Assembly: GCA_938044295.1 (NCBI GenBank)
Contig: CALIRC010000013.1
Location: 1 to 6,968 of the forward strand
From: Minisyncoccota bacterium
GTDB lineage: Bacteria > Patescibacteriota > Minisyncoccia > Moranbacterales > GCA-2747515
Direction: 5' to 3'
Length of the DNA: 6,968 bases
The translations under genes and the position numbers were made by a program. The first letter of the stretch is position 1. Each line of letters begins with the position of its first letter. The notes under the pieces were generated by a model that worked only from the letters and a program-made list of their open reading frames with translations, did not search any database and was not told where the DNA came from. Shown here piece after piece: positions 5,524 to 6,968 of the stretch.

Positions 5524-5595
5524 GGTCCCATCGTCTAGCGGCTAGGACATCAGGTTCTCATCCTGAAAACCGGAGTTCGATTCTCCGTGGGATCA
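5524..5595 (+). tRNA. tRNA-Glu (anticodon CTC)
   Basis: A full cloverleaf is visible. The acceptor GGTCCCA (5524-5530) pairs with TGGGATC (5588-5594), with one G-U, and the discriminator is A5595. The D arm has GTC/GAC stems around TAGCGGCTAG. Anticodon stem TCAGG (5550-5554) pairs with CCTGA (5562-5566) around TTCTCAT, anticodon CTC at 5557-5559, reading GAG. T stem CGGAG (5571-5575) pairs with CTCCG (5583-5587) around TTCGATT. CCA is not encoded; the next bases are CAG. A strong hairpin terminator follows. The 5' half is duplicated upstream, on the far side of the GIY-YIG gene. Confidence 0.97.
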
Positions 5596-5599
5596 CAGC

Positions 5600-5640
5600 A
5601 ATACAAAAGAGACTTCATGTAATGAGGTCTCTTTTGTATT
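5600..5640. terminator. Long-stem terminator after tRNA-Glu
   Basis: AATACAAAAGAGACTTCAT (5600-5618) pairs with 5622-5640 around a GTA loop. The stem has 19 pairs, including one G-U. The T tract lies inside the 3' arm and an A tract inside the 5' arm, so it can serve both strands. It lies 4 nt after the tRNA discriminator base. Confidence 0.8.
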
Positions 5641-5649
5641 ATTGAACAC

Positions 5650-5752
5650 GGAGAATAGAGCTAGGAAGGGGGTCCGGGAAACGAGAGTTTCACCGTGGAG
5701 GAGGGTATTGGGAACCGTGGGTTCCCAAAGAGTGAAGTGAGTGATATTCTCC
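5650..5752. ncRNA. Candidate structured RNA or folded intergenic repeat
   Basis: This part of the gene-free stretch 5596-5831 can fold into a branched RNA. GGAGAATA (5650-5657) is the exact reverse complement of TATTCTCC (5745-5752) and would close a domain of about 103 nt. Inside is hairpin A, CGGGAAAC (5675-5682) with GTTTC-A-CCG (5687-5695), one bulged A and a GAGA (GNRA) tetraloop. Hairpin B is a perfect 9-bp TTGGGAACC-GTG-GGTTCCCAA (5708-5728). A and B have similar sequences 34 nt apart, as if duplicated. Between B and the closing strand lies an (A)GTGA triple repeat (5731-5744). A terminator follows 20 nt later. No protein on either strand is convincing. It could be a small RNA, the leader of the RhuM-Fic gene, or a member of a dispersed hairpin repeat family; the strand is undecided. 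Confidence 0.4.
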
Positions 5753-5772
5753 ATGAGATCATTATCAAATCG

Positions 5773-5796
5773 AAACCCTCCAGCTTGGAGGGTTTT
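5773..5796 (+). terminator. Intrinsic terminator upstream of the RhuM-Fic gene
   Basis: AAACCCTCCA (5773-5782), loop GCT, and TGGAGGGTTT (5786-5795) form a perfect 10-bp stem, ending in a four-T run (5793-5796). It closes the structured stretch and insulates the RhuM-Fic gene from upstream transcription. It could also act as an attenuator if transcription enters from upstream. Confidence 0.75.
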
Positions 5797-5823
5797 GTGT
5801 TTGTGGGGAAAAACCTTTAGAAT
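5795..5823 (+). promoter_or_regulatory. Putative promoter of the RhuM-Fic gene
   Basis: TTGTGT (5795-5800), 17 nt, then TAGAAT (5818-5823; 5 of 6 to TATAAT). The predicted start, around 5829-5832, coincides with the ATG at 5832. The message would be leaderless or nearly so; the only Shine-Dalgarno-like bases are ATAGG at 5822-5826. Confidence 0.45.
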
Positions 5824-5831
5824 AGGTTTAT

Positions 5832-6815
5832 ATGACAGAAAAGAAAAAGCAATCAAAGGCTGTGATCTATCAAGCTAAGAATGGAGCTATCGCTCTGCGT
5901 GGTGATTATGCCAAAGAGACGATCTGGGCTACTCAAAAAGAGATGGCACAGGTTTTTGGTGTGGATGTGCGTACCATTAGTGAACACCTTGCAAATATTT
6001 ACAAAACTAAGGAATTAGCAAAGAGTCGAACTATCCGGAAATTCCGGATAGTTCGAAAAGAGGGTAGAAGAGAGGTTCAGCGTGAAATCGAGCATTATAG
6101 CCTAGATGTTATGATTTCTGTAGGTTACAGAGTAAACTCAAAGGTTGCGACACAGTTTCGTGTGTGGGCAACCAAGACCCTTAAACAGCATCTCACTGAA
6201 GGATACACGATCAATCGTGAAGTCATCAAGCGAAACAATGCACAGTTTGAAAAAGCTCTCAGTGAACTACAAAAACTTGCATCTTCTAAAAATCAGATCA
6301 CCTCTGATCATGTTTTTGATTTGGTGAAGATTTTTGCTGGCACATGGCTGTCTCTTGAGTCCTATGATGAGGATCAATTTCCAACGAAGGGACTTACAAA
6401 AAAGAAAGTCAAGGTGCAGTCAAGTGAGCTTTACGAAGCTGTTGCGACATTTAAAAAAGAGCTTCGCAAGAAAAGGCAGGCGACAGAGATATTTGCACAA
6501 GAGAAGAAGCGAGGAAATCTTGAAGGGATCTTTGGCAATGTATTTCAAAGTATTTTTAGTAAGGATGCATACCCAAGCGTAGAAGAAAAAGCAGCGCATC
6601 TCCTCTACTTCATCGTAAAGAATCATCCATTTACTGATGGCAACAAGCGAACAGGTGCGTTCGCCTTTATCTGGTTCCTCACTAAAGCTGGCATGAAATT
6701 TGAAAAAAAGATCACACCAGAAGCGCTTACTGCCCTCACACTCCTCATCGCTATGAGCAAACCAAAAGAAAAAGATCAGATGGTTGGGCTGGTCTTACTA
6801 CTGCTAAAAAAATAG
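5832..6815 (+). CDS. RhuM-family protein fused to a Fic domain
   Basis: The 327-residue protein has two parts. The N-terminal RhuM-type region (about 8-130) contains IWATQKEMAQVFGVDVRTIS (31-50), a helix-turn-helix-like segment. It continues with RKFRIVRKEG, HYSLDVMISVGYRVNSKVATQFRVWATKTL and LTEGYTIN, typical of RhuM proteins. A charged linker with likely coiled-coil character (about 131-225) leads to a Fic domain whose core is HPFTDGNKRTGAFAF (265-279). This matches HxFx(D/E)GNxR with Lys272 where AMPylating Fic enzymes have Gly. Doc, a Fic toxin with the same Lys (ANKRT), phosphorylates EF-Tu, so kinase-like activity is possible here, as inference. No [S/T]xxxE[G/N] inhibitory motif is seen in the protein, and no antitoxin gene lies beside it within the window. 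Codons 65-75 contain a perfect 31-bp palindrome. A toxin or regulatory role is plausible but not shown. Confidence 0.9.
   Translation: MTEKKKQSKAVIYQAKNGAIALRGDYAKETIWATQKEMAQVFGVDVRTISEHLANIYKTKELAKSRTIRKFRIVRKEGRREVQREIEHYSLDVMISVGYRVNSKVATQFRVWATKTLKQHLTEGYTINREVIKRNNAQFEKALSELQKLASSKNQITSDHVFDLVKIFAGTWLSLESYDEDQFPTKGLTKKKVKVQSSELYEAVATFKKELRKKRQATEIFAQEKKRGNLEGIFGNVFQSIFSKDAYPSVEEKAAHLLYFIVKNHPFTDGNKRTGAFAFIWFLTKAGMKFEKKITPEALTALTLLIAMSKPKEKDQMVGLVLLLLKK
6026..6056. repeat. Perfect 31-bp palindrome inside the RhuM-Fic coding sequence
   Basis: TCGAACTATCCGGAA (6026-6040) and its exact reverse complement (6042-6056) flank a single A at 6041. It lies in codons for SRTIRKFRIVR of the RhuM domain, and the reading frame passes through with family-like residues. 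It could be an operator, a recombination or nuclease site, or an mRNA hairpin early in the gene. The 15-bp arms are far longer than expected by chance in coding DNA. Confidence 0.9.
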
Positions 6816-6816
6816 T

Positions 6817-6968
6817 ATGAACATCGAGCAAATCATCAGAGACTACCTCCCAGAAAACGTACATATGTCACTTGCGACAAGTGTAGGTGATACACCATGG
6901 ATCACAACAGAGGTGCATTTTTCCTATGACAATGACCTGAATTTTTACTTTATCTCACGTCCCAGTAG
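6817..6968 (+). CDS. N-terminal part of a PNPOx-like flavin-binding protein (3' end outside window)
   Basis: The frame starts at ATG 6817, one base after the RhuM-Fic stop, and stays open to the window edge, giving 50 residues. It begins MNIEQIIRDYLPENVHMSLA, then TSVGDTPWITTEVHFSYDNDLNFYFISRPS. The pattern hMSLAT, xxGxPWIT, then a beta hairpin with acidic turn DNDLNFYFIS, is that of the pyridoxamine 5'-phosphate oxidase-like split-barrel family, which binds FMN or related cofactors. The reaction cannot be told from this fragment. The 1-nt spacing suggests co-transcription with the RhuM-Fic gene, but a functional link is not evident. Confidence 0.75.
   Translation, partial: MNIEQIIRDYLPENVHMSLATSVGDTPWITTEVHFSYDNDLNFYFISRPS

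Larger units (their letters stand above)
5266..5560 (+). mobile_element. GIY-YIG homing-type element inserted in tRNA-Glu anticodon loop
   Basis: The proposed unit is 295 bp. It starts directly after the first CAGGTTCTCA and ends with the second copy of that sequence in the intact tRNA. It holds 7 nt, the GIY-YIG gene, a TATAAT overlapping its stop codon, and a complete 5' half of tRNA-Glu (5524-5560). Joined to the resident 3' half (5561-5595), that half rebuilds a full tRNA gene. Direct evidence is the partial 5' tRNA duplication on both sides of a nuclease gene. Homing as the mechanism is inference from the nuclease class and the exact breakpoint. Rebuilding the target tRNA is known for tRNA-integrating islands, though those usually replace the 3' part. 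Confidence 0.6.

Noticed and set aside
5199..5595. Group I or archaeal-type intron in tRNA-Glu
   Set aside because: The downstream tRNA is complete by itself, the 5' half is duplicated rather than split, and I see no room for a group I core beside the 246-bp gene.
5593..5856. 87-codon open frame on the minus strand across the region after tRNA-Glu
   Set aside because: It reads through two terminators and the hairpin stretch, overlaps the last bases of the tRNA and the start of the RhuM-Fic gene, and has no recognisable motif. The stretch is better explained as structured non-coding DNA.
1..6968. CRISPR array, insertion sequence or transposase, integrase
   Set aside because: No regularly spaced repeats and no transposase or integrase motifs were seen on either strand; the only mobile-element signal is the GIY-YIG/tRNA arrangement.

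Overview
The window is A+T-rich bacterial DNA with tightly packed, short genes and standard stop codons; TGA ends the Nudix gene, so there is no sign of UGA recoding. Most starts have no clear Shine-Dalgarno sequence. The gene content (a half-size MFS protein, a small stand-alone GIY-YIG protein, a RhuM-Fic fusion, an MEP-pathway gene beside rhamnose genes) is what I would expect from a Patescibacteria/CPR-type genome. That assignment is inference from style and gene content, not proof.

Left part (1-851): the 3' end of a gene running in from outside the window. It encodes a long acidic, low-complexity tail and is closed by a bidirectional hairpin terminator.

Middle part (about 900-5113): a same-strand cluster of rmlC (dTDP-4-dehydrorhamnose 3,5-epimerase), a Nudix hydrolase, a six-helix half-MFS membrane protein, dxr (MEP isoprenoid pathway), an rmlD-like dTDP-4-dehydrorhamnose reductase with an unusual cysteine-rich insertion, and a 59-residue zinc-ribbon protein. 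rmlC and rmlD supply the last two steps of dTDP-L-rhamnose synthesis; rmlA and rmlB are not in the window. DXR makes the precursor of isoprenoid carriers, so the cluster reads as an envelope/glycan precursor locus.

Right-centre (5103-5595) is the most striking part. A complete tRNA-Glu(CTC) gene is preceded by a broken copy of its own 5' half, and the two are separated by a GIY-YIG nuclease gene. The broken copy ends exactly after tRNA position 37 in the anticodon loop. The nuclease ATG lies 7 nt further on, and a perfect TATAAT overlaps the nuclease stop codon at -10 distance from the intact tRNA. The simplest reading is a roughly 295-bp homing-type element that inserted into the anticodon loop and carries a replacement promoter and 5' half that regenerate the host tRNA.

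Right part (5596-6968): a 19-bp-stem terminator, a roughly 100-nt stretch that can fold into a two-hairpin RNA closed by a long-range stem, and a second terminator. Then comes a RhuM-Fic fusion gene carrying a perfect 31-bp palindrome inside its coding sequence, followed by the start of a pyridoxamine-5'-phosphate-oxidase-like flavoprotein gene that runs off the window.
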